A stretch of DNA of 64,000 nucleotides. Origin: JAJZRJ01 sp040757055. GTDB lineage: Bacteria > Desulfobacterota > Desulfobulbia > Desulfobulbales > Desulfurivibrionaceae. The stretch covers positions 62,001 to 126,000 of the forward strand of contig JBFLXY010000007.1 of the NCBI GenBank assembly GCA_040757055.1, given 5' to 3'. Within the stretch, counting starts at the first letter, position 1. Each line of letters starts with the position of its first letter. The notes under the pieces are model-generated. The model was not told where the DNA came from and did not search any database. It worked only from the letters and a program-made list of their open reading frames with translations. Positions 47,649 to 56,534 of this stretch are shown here, in pieces. The position numbers were made by a program, and so were the translations under genes.

Positions 47649-48980
47649 ATGACGGAACAGGCCGATTTGCTGGTGAGCGGCAGCCACCTGTTGCCCATGG
47701 ACGAGGCAGGGCAGGTGGTGGCGGAAGGTGCGGTGGCCATCTGCGGCGACACCATCGTGGCGGTGGGGAAGGCGGCGGAACTCGCGGCTCGCTACCCGCG
47801 GGCCAAACGGCTCCACACCCCGTACGGCCTCATCATGCCGGGGCTCATCAACACCCACACCCACGCCCCCATGGCCTGTTTCCGCGGCCTGGCCGACGAC
47901 CTGCCGCTCATGACCTGGCTCACCGAGTACATCTTCCCGGCCGAGTCCAAGCTCACCCGCGAGATCGTCTACCACTCCACCCTGCTTTCCATTGCCGAGA
48001 TGATCAAATCCGGCACCACCAGCTTCTGCGACATGTACCTCTTTGCCAGGGAGGTGGCCGCGGCCGCCAAGGCGAGCGGCATGCGGGCGTGGATCGGCGA
48101 GGTGCTCTACGACTTCCCTTCGCCCAATTACGGCGAACCTGAAAACGGCTTTGCCTACGTGGAGGAGCTGTTCGCGCACTACCAGGGCGACCGGTGCATC
48201 ACCATCACCGCGGACCCCCATGCCGTCTATACCTGCTCGCCGGCCCTGCTCCAGCGGTTGCACACCATGGCGGAGCGGCACGAGGCCCTTTATGTGATCC
48301 ATCTCTCCGAGACGAAAGACGAGGTGGCGGGCTGTTTGAAGCAATACGGGGTGCGGCCGGTGGCCCACCTCGACCGGCTGGGGGTGCTTGATGGCCGGGT
48401 GGTGGCGGACCACTGCGTGGAGCTGACCAGCGAGGAGATCGACCTGCTGGCCGAACGGGGCGTGCGGGTGGCCCACTGCCCGGAGAGCAACCTGAAGCTT
48501 GCCTCCGGCATTGCCCCGGTGCCGGAGCTGCTCGCGGCCGGCGCCATTGTGGGTCTTGGCACCGACGGCGCGGCCAGCAACAACGACGTGGACATGTTCG
48601 GCGAGATGGACACCGCCGCGAAAATCCACAAGGTGCACCGCCTCGACCCTACGCTGATGTCTGCTGAAACCGTGGTCGCCATGGCCACCCGTGGCGGCGC
48701 CAAGGTGCTGGGCGCGGAAACAATGATCGGCTCCCTCGAGGTGGGCAAGAAGGCGGACCTCATCGTCCTCGACCTCGACCAGCCCCACCTCACCCCCCTC
48801 TACCACATCCCCTCGCACCTCGTTTACGCGGCCAGGGGCGGCGATGTGGTCCATTCCGTCATCAACGGCCAGGTGGTGATGCAGGATCGCAGACTGCTGA
48901 CCCTGGACGAACCCGTTATTTTGGCCAAGGCCAACGAGATCGCCGCGCAGATCCAAGATATTGTCGCCCGGAAAGGCTAG
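47649..48980 (+). CDS. mtaD: 5-methylthioadenosine / S-adenosylhomocysteine deaminase
   Basis: 443 residues, amidohydrolase barrel: metal ligands in MPGLINTHTHAPMACFRG, VIHLSETKDE, VADHCVEL and the final Asp in GLGTDGAASNNDVDMFGEM. The GAASNN pattern and the LPLMTWLTEYIFPAE segment are typical of MtaD-type enzymes rather than chlorohydrolases. It deaminates MTA or SAH to the inosine form. Paired with the phosphorylase upstream. Confidence 0.92.
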   Translation: MTEQADLLVSGSHLLPMDEAGQVVAEGAVAICGDTIVAVGKAAELAARYPRAKRLHTPYGLIMPGLINTHTHAPMACFRGLADDLPLMTWLTEYIFPAESKLTREIVYHSTLLSIAEMIKSGTTSFCDMYLFAREVAAAAKASGMRAWIGEVLYDFPSPNYGEPENGFAYVEELFAHYQGDRCITITADPHAVYTCSPALLQRLHTMAERHEALYVIHLSETKDEVAGCLKQYGVRPVAHLDRLGVLDGRVVADHCVELTSEEIDLLAERGVRVAHCPESNLKLASGIAPVPELLAAGAIVGLGTDGAASNNDVDMFGEMDTAAKIHKVHRLDPTLMSAETVVAMATRGGAKVLGAETMIGSLEVGKKADLIVLDLDQPHLTPLYHIPSHLVYAARGGDVVHSVINGQVVMQDRRLLTLDEPVILAKANEIAAQIQDIVARKG

Positions 48981-49053
48981 GGCACCCGATATGCCCTGGC
49001 CGGTTCCGGCATGCGGGCGCGGTTGTCGCTGTGATCAGAACAGGAGGCATCGT

Positions 49054-49653
49054 ATGCGGTGGAAGATTCCTTTTTTGGTGCTTTTCATGCTGCTGGCGGG
49101 TGGTTTTGCTGCCGTGGCCCACGAGAAGGAAAGAGATCAGGCCGTCGTGGTGGACGCCGACGGCACCCAGCAGCGCGTGGCGGAGCAGCAAGGCACCTCT
49201 CCGGCCGGGCCGCCTTTGCCTCCCTGGGCCAAGCAATTGATGCCCTACCTGGCCTTGGGCCACGGGGGCTTCAATCTGCTGGTCTTTGGCTTTTTTGTCC
49301 GTCAGGGGTGGTTGGGGTTCGGCATTCGGCAGGCACGGCAACAGGGTCTGGCGCTACCGCTTGCCATTGTCAGGCAGCACCGGCAAATCGGACCGCTGCT
49401 CGCCCTGGCAGCAGCCTTGGGCTTTCTGGCAGGGGCAGGTTTGGCCTTGGTCCACGAGGGACGGTTGGGCGAACATCCCCTGCATCTGGCGGTGGGGGTG
49501 GTGCTCATGCTGGTGCTTGCCGCCCTCTACGCCTCGTCGCGGCGGGTCATCGGGTCGGCCGCTGCCGTTCGCACCTTCCATGCCGCCCTTGGCCTGCTGC
49601 TTTTGCTGCTCTACCTTGCCCAGAGCCTCTTGGGCGTGGGGATTTTGCTGTGA
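49054..49653 (+). CDS. Small membrane protein with in-helix histidines (DUF4079/cytochrome b-like)
   Basis: 199 residues; AGGAGG six bases before ATG 49054. Signal-like helix (1-22), a Gln/Pro-rich periplasmic stretch, then four membrane helices (about 65-85, 110-130, 140-160, 175-198). Histidines fall in or beside each helix: His70 (LGHGGFN), His109 (RQHRQIG), His141/144 (EHPLHLAVG), His176 (TFHAALG), the arrangement expected for a b-type haem membrane protein. Family not certain. Electron transfer is inference. Stands alone between mtaD and the CheX-like gene. Confidence 0.6.
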   Translation: MRWKIPFLVLFMLLAGGFAAVAHEKERDQAVVVDADGTQQRVAEQQGTSPAGPPLPPWAKQLMPYLALGHGGFNLLVFGFFVRQGWLGFGIRQARQQGLALPLAIVRQHRQIGPLLALAAALGFLAGAGLALVHEGRLGEHPLHLAVGVVLMLVLAALYASSRRVIGSAAAVRTFHAALGLLLLLLYLAQSLLGVGILL

Positions 49654-49809
49654 AATGACCGGGGCGCCGGGGAAGGCAGATCGTCTGCTGCCAAACCCTC
49701 CAGTCTTCCCGCTTGCCGGCCGGAGAAAATTCGGCTAGAAGGGGTGAGACGCCCCGCATGGGAGCGTCGCCATCACGGCCGTTATCAGATCAACGCAAGG
49801 GACACCAGC

Positions 49810-50349
49810 ATGCACCACGACAAACCCGCCACCATCGACACCGTTGCCAGTCTCTTCTGCCAGGCCACCAAGAAGACCCTGGACAAGGGCACCGGCAAGA
49901 GCATCAAGTATTCCAACACCCTGCAATCCATCCCCAAGGTGAGCCTGCGGCCGGAACTGGGCTGCTTTGTCCAGTTCACCGGCGACTACAACGGCCTGGT
50001 GGTGATGAATTTTTCCGCCGATGCCGCCATGGAACTCTACCGCAGCTACATGCTCACCATGGGGCTGCCGGAGAGCGAGCTGGCCAAGGACTACACCTCG
50101 GCCGAGGTGGTGGACACCATGGGCGAGATGACCAACCAGATCATGGGAAGGTCGCTCCGCATGGTGGAGAGCAAGTTCGACCTGGTGGCCAACATGGGCC
50201 AGCCCAAGGCCATTGCCCTCAATAGCGCCATCACCCTCACCCCGGACTCCGAGTTTCAGGACAACCGCCGCCTGGTCTTCAGCCTGGAAACCTACCGTTT
50301 TTCCATGGAGCTGGCCATGGAGCGCACCGAGTTCGTCCCGATGAAATAA
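49810..50349 (+). CDS. CheX-like protein (DUF3334-type)
   Basis: 179 residues. The core resembles CheX/CheC-fold phosphatases: a helix GEMTNQIMGRSLRMVE matches the E-x2-N motif region, and GLVVMNFSADAAMELY the preceding strand/helix. The N-terminal extension MHHDKPATIDTVASLFCQATKKTL fits proteins catalogued as DUF3334. CheX dephosphorylates CheY-P; here no chemotaxis gene is adjacent. A strong terminator follows. Confidence 0.72.
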   Translation: MHHDKPATIDTVASLFCQATKKTLDKGTGKSIKYSNTLQSIPKVSLRPELGCFVQFTGDYNGLVVMNFSADAAMELYRSYMLTMGLPESELAKDYTSAEVVDTMGEMTNQIMGRSLRMVESKFDLVANMGQPKAIALNSAITLTPDSEFQDNRRLVFSLETYRFSMELAMERTEFVPMK

Positions 50350-50378
50350 CTGCCGGCCCACATCGGTTGCCACGCCAG

Positions 50379-50405
50379 GGCCGGCCATTGCCGGCCTTCG
50401 CTTTT
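50379..50405 (+). terminator. Terminator after the CheX-like gene
   Basis: GGCCGGC (50379-50385) and GCCGGCC (50390-50396) make a perfect 7-bp stem with loop CATT, followed by TTCGCTTTTT. Confidence 0.75.
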
Positions 50406-50528
50406 TGGCGGCTGGCGCGATGTGTTTCGCCCTTTCCAAGTGGCTGCTGGTGCATTATAGTTGCGCCAGTTCCTGATCATGAGCACAGATTCTGTCGTTT
50501 CAATAAAGAGTGGTGTGGAGGTTTCAGT

Positions 50529-51485
50529 ATGACAACGGCGTGCAGTTCCAAGTGTGGCGGCAAAACGCAAACCTGCGGTTCGGCCGATGCGGCGGTGGCC
50601 CAGCAGAACGTGGCCATCGACCAGTCCCTCGGCCGCATCCGTCACAAGATTCTGGTGATGAGCGGCAAGGGCGGGGTGGGCAAGAGCACGGTGTCGGTCA
50701 ACGTGGCCATCGGCCTGGCCAAGAAGGGCTACAAGGTCGGCCTCATGGACGTGGACCTGCACGGCCCGGACATCGTCCGCATGCTCAACATGCACGGCCG
50801 CATGGAAGGCGAGCTGACCAAGGAGGGCAAGATGCCGCCCATGCAGTACAGCGAGAACCTCAAGGTGATGTCGCTGGAAAGCATGATGGAGAACCGCGAC
50901 GAGGCCATCATCTGGCGCGGCCCGCTGAAGAACCAGGCGATCCGCCAGTTCATCGCCGACGTGGCGTGGGGCGACCTCGACTATCTGGTGATCGATGCGC
51001 CGCCGGGCACCGGCGACGAGCCCATGACCGTGGCCCACACCATCAAAGACGCCAAGGCCCTGGTGGTGACCACACCGCAGCAGGTGGCCCTGGCCGACGT
51101 GCGCAAGTCGATCAACTTCTGCAAGCACGTGAAGATGGCGATCTTGGGTCTCGTTGAGAACATGAGCGGCTTCATCTGCCCCCACTGCGACAAGCCGGTG
51201 GAGATTTTCAAGACCGGCGGCGGCGAAGCGCTGGCCAAGGAGTTCGGCCTGAAGTTTCTCGGCCGCATTCCGGTGGACCCCAAGGTGGTGATGGCCGGCG
51301 ACGACGGCACCCCCTATCTTTCCTCCGGCGCTGCCAGCCAGACCACCGCCGCCTTTGAAGAGATGCTCGCCAGGGTGGAGGAGGAGCTGCCGGCCAAAGG
51401 GCCGCTGGCCCCCCCGCTGGCCATGGCCGGTGGCGGCTGCGCCTGCGGGCCGACTGGTTGCGACCCGAACAAGTGCAACTGCTAG
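50529..51485 (+). CDS. Mrp/NBP35-type P-loop ATPase, Fe-S cluster carrier
   Basis: 318 residues; GGAGG seven bases before ATG 50529. Walker A KGGVGKS at 47-53 and the Mrp family GLVENMSGFICPHC with its bridging CxxC for an Fe-S cluster. It also has a Cys-rich N-terminus (CSSKCGGKTQTC), as in NBP35, and a Cys-rich tail (GCACGPTGCDPNKCNC) that could hold a further cluster. It should bind and hand over Fe-S clusters to apoproteins. The MBL gene follows after 40 bases. Confidence 0.92.
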   Translation: MTTACSSKCGGKTQTCGSADAAVAQQNVAIDQSLGRIRHKILVMSGKGGVGKSTVSVNVAIGLAKKGYKVGLMDVDLHGPDIVRMLNMHGRMEGELTKEGKMPPMQYSENLKVMSLESMMENRDEAIIWRGPLKNQAIRQFIADVAWGDLDYLVIDAPPGTGDEPMTVAHTIKDAKALVVTTPQQVALADVRKSINFCKHVKMAILGLVENMSGFICPHCDKPVEIFKTGGGEALAKEFGLKFLGRIPVDPKVVMAGDDGTPYLSSGAASQTTAAFEEMLARVEEELPAKGPLAPPLAMAGGGCACGPTGCDPNKCNC

Positions 51486-51525
51486 GAATTCTGGCGGGAC
51501 GAGTTCGGCCCGTGAAGGGGGAAAA

Positions 51526-52164
51526 ATGCTGATCAAACAGATGGTGGTGGGTGCCATGGGCGTCTGCTGCTATGTGGTGGCCTGCGAGGAGACCAAAGAG
51601 GGGCTCGTCATCGATGCCGGCGGCAACGAGCAGGATATCCTCGATTACTGCCAGCGCCAGGGGCTCACGATAAAATATATCGTCGGCACCCATGGCCATC
51701 CCGACCATGTCTGCGGCAACGCGAAGATCAAGGCCGCCACCGGCGCCAGGATAGTGCTCCATGCCGAGGATGCCGCCTTCTTTGGCGACCCGCAGGTGCG
51801 GGAATACTTTTCCATGCTGGGGCTGCCGCCCTCGCCGCTGGCCGACCAGGTGGTGCGGGACGGCGATACCCTCACCGTCGGTACCGTGCATCTCACCGTG
51901 CTCCATACCCCTGGCCACACGCCGGGCGGCATCTGCCTCTACAGCGCGCCGCACCTCTTTAGCGGCGACACCCTTTTCGTTGGCGGCGTCGGCCGCACCG
52001 ATTTCCCCGGCGGGGATACCCGCCAGCTCATGGAGTCCCTCAAGCAAAAAATTCTCACCCTGCCGCCGGAAACGGTGGTCTGGCCGGGCCATGGCTACGG
52101 CGGCTCGCGTTCCACCATCGCCGACGAGGCCCGCGACAATCCTTATCTCAGCGGAGGCTGGTAG
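51526..52164 (+). CDS. MBL-fold metallo-hydrolase (glyoxalase II-like)
   Basis: 212 residues. Metal motif THGHPDHVCGN (HxHxDH), then TPGHTPGGICLY, SGDTLFVGGVGRTDF and the final PGHGYG, all as in hydroxyacylglutathione hydrolase-type enzymes. The short C-terminus lacks the glutathione-binding helices of true glyoxalase II, so the thioester or other substrate is unknown. GGGGGAAAA precedes the ATG; selB starts 3 bases after its stop. Confidence 0.88.
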   Translation: MLIKQMVVGAMGVCCYVVACEETKEGLVIDAGGNEQDILDYCQRQGLTIKYIVGTHGHPDHVCGNAKIKAATGARIVLHAEDAAFFGDPQVREYFSMLGLPPSPLADQVVRDGDTLTVGTVHLTVLHTPGHTPGGICLYSAPHLFSGDTLFVGGVGRTDFPGGDTRQLMESLKQKILTLPPETVVWPGHGYGGSRSTIADEARDNPYLSGGW

Positions 52165-52167
52165 GCG

Positions 52168-54087
52168 ATGCGCGAGGTCGTGCTCGGCACCGCCGGCCAT
52201 GTCGATCATGGCAAGACCAGCTTTGTCAGGGCTCTGACCGGCATCGACACCGACCGGCTCAAGGAGGAGAAGGCGCGCGGCATCACCATCGAGCTCGGGT
52301 TTGCCTACCTCGATCTCCCTTGCGGCCATCGCCTTGGCATCGTCGATGTGCCGGGCCATGAGCGCTTCGTGAAAAACATGGTGGCGGGTGCTGCTGGCAT
52401 CGACCTGGTCGCCTTCATCGTCGCGGCGGACGAGGGCATCATGCCCCAGACCCGCGAGCATTTTGAGATCTGCAGGCTCCTCGGCGTCAAACGCGGCCTC
52501 ATCGTCATCACCAAGAAAGACATGGTGGAGCCTGACTGGCTGGCGCTGGTGCAGGAAGAGGTGCGCGGTTTTCTCGCCGGCAGCTTCCTGGCCGAGGCCC
52601 CCATGGTGACGGTTTCCGCCGTGACCGGCGAAGGGATGGACGAGGCGCGGAAGGTGATCGACCATCTGGTGCGGGAGAGCGACTTTGCCGAGGCGTACGG
52701 CCCTTTCCGGCTGCCGGTGGACCGGGTCTTCACCATGAAGGGCTTTGGCGTGGTGGTGACCGGCTCCTCCATTGCCGGCCGCATCAAGGTGGGCGAGGAG
52801 GTGGTCTTCTATCCCCGCGGCGTGGCCGGCAGGATCCGCGGCATCCAGGTGCATGGCCAGGAGCGCCAGGAAGTGGAAGCGGGCAACCGTACCGCCATCA
52901 ACGTGCAGGGGGTGGAGAAGGAGCAGGCGGTACGCGGCGACGTGCTCGCCTCGCCCGGCTGCCTCCAGCCGTCGCTGCGGCTCGACGCCGATCTGCTCTA
53001 CCTTTCCATGAACAGCAAGCCGCTCAAAAACCGGGCCCGGGTGCGGCTCCATCTCGGCACCGCCGAAATCATGGCCAGGGTGGTGCTGCTTGAGGCGGAT
53101 GAACTCGCGCCCGGCAGCCGGGCCGATGTGCAGCTTCTGCTCGAAGAGGAGGCCAGCGTCTGGCCCGGCGACCATTATGTGATCCGCAGCTATTCGCCGG
53201 TCCATACCATCGGCGGCGGCGAGATCTGGAACTGTTCGCCGCCCCGGCGGCGGCGCTACAAGGAGATCAACCAGCGCGCTTTTGCCCTCTACCGCTCCGG
53301 CTCTCAGGAGGATCTGGCCCTGTTCCATCTGGAGGAGGGCGGGCTCGCCGGCGTGCCCATGGCCGAGTTGTCGGTAAAGCTGGGTCTTTTTGGCAAGCGG
53401 CTCAAGAAGGTGATGGACCCCCTGCTCACCAATCGCCGGGTGATCATGGTCGATTCCGAGCGGCAGCGGCTCATCGCCGCCACGGTGCTCGATACCCTGG
53501 TCGGCCAGGTGGAGACGCTGCTGGCCGACTTCCATCGCCAGCAGCCGATGAAGCAGGGGCTGCCGCTCGAGGAGCTGCGCAGCCGGCTGCATCGCGCTCT
53601 GGATCAGCGACTCTTCCAGTTGCTGCTGAGCGAATTGGGCAAGAGGGGGGTGACGGTACTCGATGCCACCACCATCCGGCTGGCGACCCATCAGGTTTCT
53701 CTGGCTGCCGACGCCGAGGCCCTGCGGGTCGAAATGACGCACTGCTACCGCGAGGCCGGTCTTGCTGCTCCCACGGTCAAGGAGGTGCGCGACCGCTTTG
53801 CCACCTATCCCGCCAAGCTGGTGCAGGAGGTGCAGGAGGTGCTGGTGCGGGAAGGGCAGCTGGTCAAGGTCTCGGAGGATTTGTACTTTGACGCCGCGGC
53901 CCTTGCCAGCCTCAAGGAAAAGATGACCGCCTTCATCCGCCAGGAGGGGGAGATCGACGCCCCGCGCTTCAAGGATTTGACCGGGCTGACCCGCAAATTC
54001 TCCATTCCGCTCCTGGAGTACTTCGACAGGATCAAGCTCACCATCCGGGTGGGCGACAAGCGCATCCTGCGCGACCGCAATGCCTGA
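52168..54087 (+). CDS. selB: Selenocysteine-specific elongation factor SelB
   Basis: 639 residues. GTPase domain: GHVDHGKT (10-17), the switch element ARGITIELGFAYL, DVPGHERFV, and a TKKD in place of NKxD. Domains II-III follow, then the C-terminal winged-helix region (about 380-639) that binds the SECIS hairpin. SelB delivers Sec-tRNA to in-frame UGA codons, so this organism should make selenoproteins. selA, selC and selD are not in the window. Confidence 0.96.
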   Translation: MREVVLGTAGHVDHGKTSFVRALTGIDTDRLKEEKARGITIELGFAYLDLPCGHRLGIVDVPGHERFVKNMVAGAAGIDLVAFIVAADEGIMPQTREHFEICRLLGVKRGLIVITKKDMVEPDWLALVQEEVRGFLAGSFLAEAPMVTVSAVTGEGMDEARKVIDHLVRESDFAEAYGPFRLPVDRVFTMKGFGVVVTGSSIAGRIKVGEEVVFYPRGVAGRIRGIQVHGQERQEVEAGNRTAINVQGVEKEQAVRGDVLASPGCLQPSLRLDADLLYLSMNSKPLKNRARVRLHLGTAEIMARVVLLEADELAPGSRADVQLLLEEEASVWPGDHYVIRSYSPVHTIGGGEIWNCSPPRRRRYKEINQRAFALYRSGSQEDLALFHLEEGGLAGVPMAELSVKLGLFGKRLKKVMDPLLTNRRVIMVDSERQRLIAATVLDTLVGQVETLLADFHRQQPMKQGLPLEELRSRLHRALDQRLFQLLLSELGKRGVTVLDATTIRLATHQVSLAADAEALRVEMTHCYREAGLAAPTVKEVRDRFATYPAKLVQEVQEVLVREGQLVKVSEDLYFDAAALASLKEKMTAFIRQEGEIDAPRFKDLTGLTRKFSIPLLEYFDRIKLTIRVGDKRILRDRNA

Positions 54088-54091
54088 GCAC

Positions 54092-54105
54092 GGAGACCGT
54101 CCATC
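54092..54105 (+). promoter_or_regulatory. Shine-Dalgarno leading to an in-frame ATC before hflX
   Basis: GGAG (54092-54095) is 7 bases from ATC 54103, in frame with hflX; no ATG, GTG or TTG lies between the upstream stop (54085) and ATG 54148. The intervening codons read ISTISGNTGGLKTAQ, resembling the N-terminus of long HflX proteins. Confidence 0.45.
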
Positions 54106-54147
54106 AGCACCATAAGCGGCAATACCGGCGGACTCAAAACCGCGCAG

Positions 54148-55758
<1,611 letters not shown>

Positions 55759-55823
55759 TCCCCCCTCCTTGGCCGGTCGTGGTCTAACGTTCTGATTTGC
55801 TCGCAAAAATTCCTTTTGCCGGG

Positions 55824-55829
55824 TATAAG
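55824..55829 (+). promoter_or_regulatory. Possible -10 before the DUF4390-like gene
   Basis: TATAAG lies 120 bases upstream of the start, with only a weak -35 (TCGCAA, 17 bases away). A GC hairpin (GCCGGGC/GCCCGGC near 55903-55920) lies in the leader. Confidence 0.3.
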
Positions 55830-55946
55830 ATGGTGTGAACCCGCGCTCGGGGGCGACCCTGATGCGCGTTTTTGTATGGCAACCCCGACAACCGGCCGCT
55901 GCCGGGCTTCTTTTGCCCGGCGCGGATGCAACAAGGATCAACGGAC

Positions 55947-56534
55947 GTGAGGCGCTTTTGGCATTCCATGGCCCGCGGCAGGAAGTGGCTGCTGCTTTTT
56001 CTGCTGCTGCCCGTCGGCCTGCCCGTTGCGGCGGAGGCGGCCAGGCAGGCTACCATCGACGAGGTGATCGTCACCAATTCGAGCCGGGAGGTGCTGCTCT
56101 ATCTGGCGGTGCGCAATGCCTTTACTCCGGAGATGGAAAAAGGGGTGCAGAGCGGCATCCCGGTGACCTTCACCTTTTATGTCGAGCTCTACCGGCACCG
56201 CAGCGGCTGGCTCGACCAGAAGGTGGTGATCCGCAGTTTCGAGCACATCCTGACCTACGACACCCTGAAGGACGAGTACCGCATCGTGTATGGCGAACAC
56301 AACGGCAAGACCGTGATCGTCAAGACCATGGCCCAGGCGCGGGAGCTGATGGCCCAGGTCAACGGCTTTGTCCTGAGCCCCCTCTCCGCCCTGATGGCGG
56401 ACGCCGAATATACGCTCAAGATCAAGGCGCGTCTGGCGGAAAAGACGCTGCCCCTCTCTTTCCATTACGTCATCCCCTTCTGGAGCCTGTGGGATTTTGA
56501 AACCGACTGGTATTCCATACAGTTCCGCTACTGA
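55947..56534 (+). CDS. DUF4390-like secreted protein
   Basis: 195 residues from GTG 55947, chosen for AAGGA nine bases upstream; ATG 55926 or 55968 are alternatives. A signal peptide (WLLLFLLLPVGLPVAAEA) is followed by a mainly beta domain with FTFYVELYRHRSGWLDQKV, RIVYGEHNGKT and the ending FWSLWDFETDWYSIQFRY, typical of DUF4390 proteins found next to NtrY-type kinases. Probably periplasmic; role unknown. The ntrY frame begins within or just after its 3' end. Confidence 0.82.
   Translation: MRRFWHSMARGRKWLLLFLLLPVGLPVAAEAARQATIDEVIVTNSSREVLLYLAVRNAFTPEMEKGVQSGIPVTFTFYVELYRHRSGWLDQKVVIRSFEHILTYDTLKDEYRIVYGEHNGKTVIVKTMAQARELMAQVNGFVLSPLSALMADAEYTLKIKARLAEKTLPLSFHYVIPFWSLWDFETDWYSIQFRY

Noticed and set aside
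50441..50454. TGGC...TGCA resembling a sigma-54 promoter before mrp
   Set aside because: The GG and GC elements are 8 rather than 10 bases apart.
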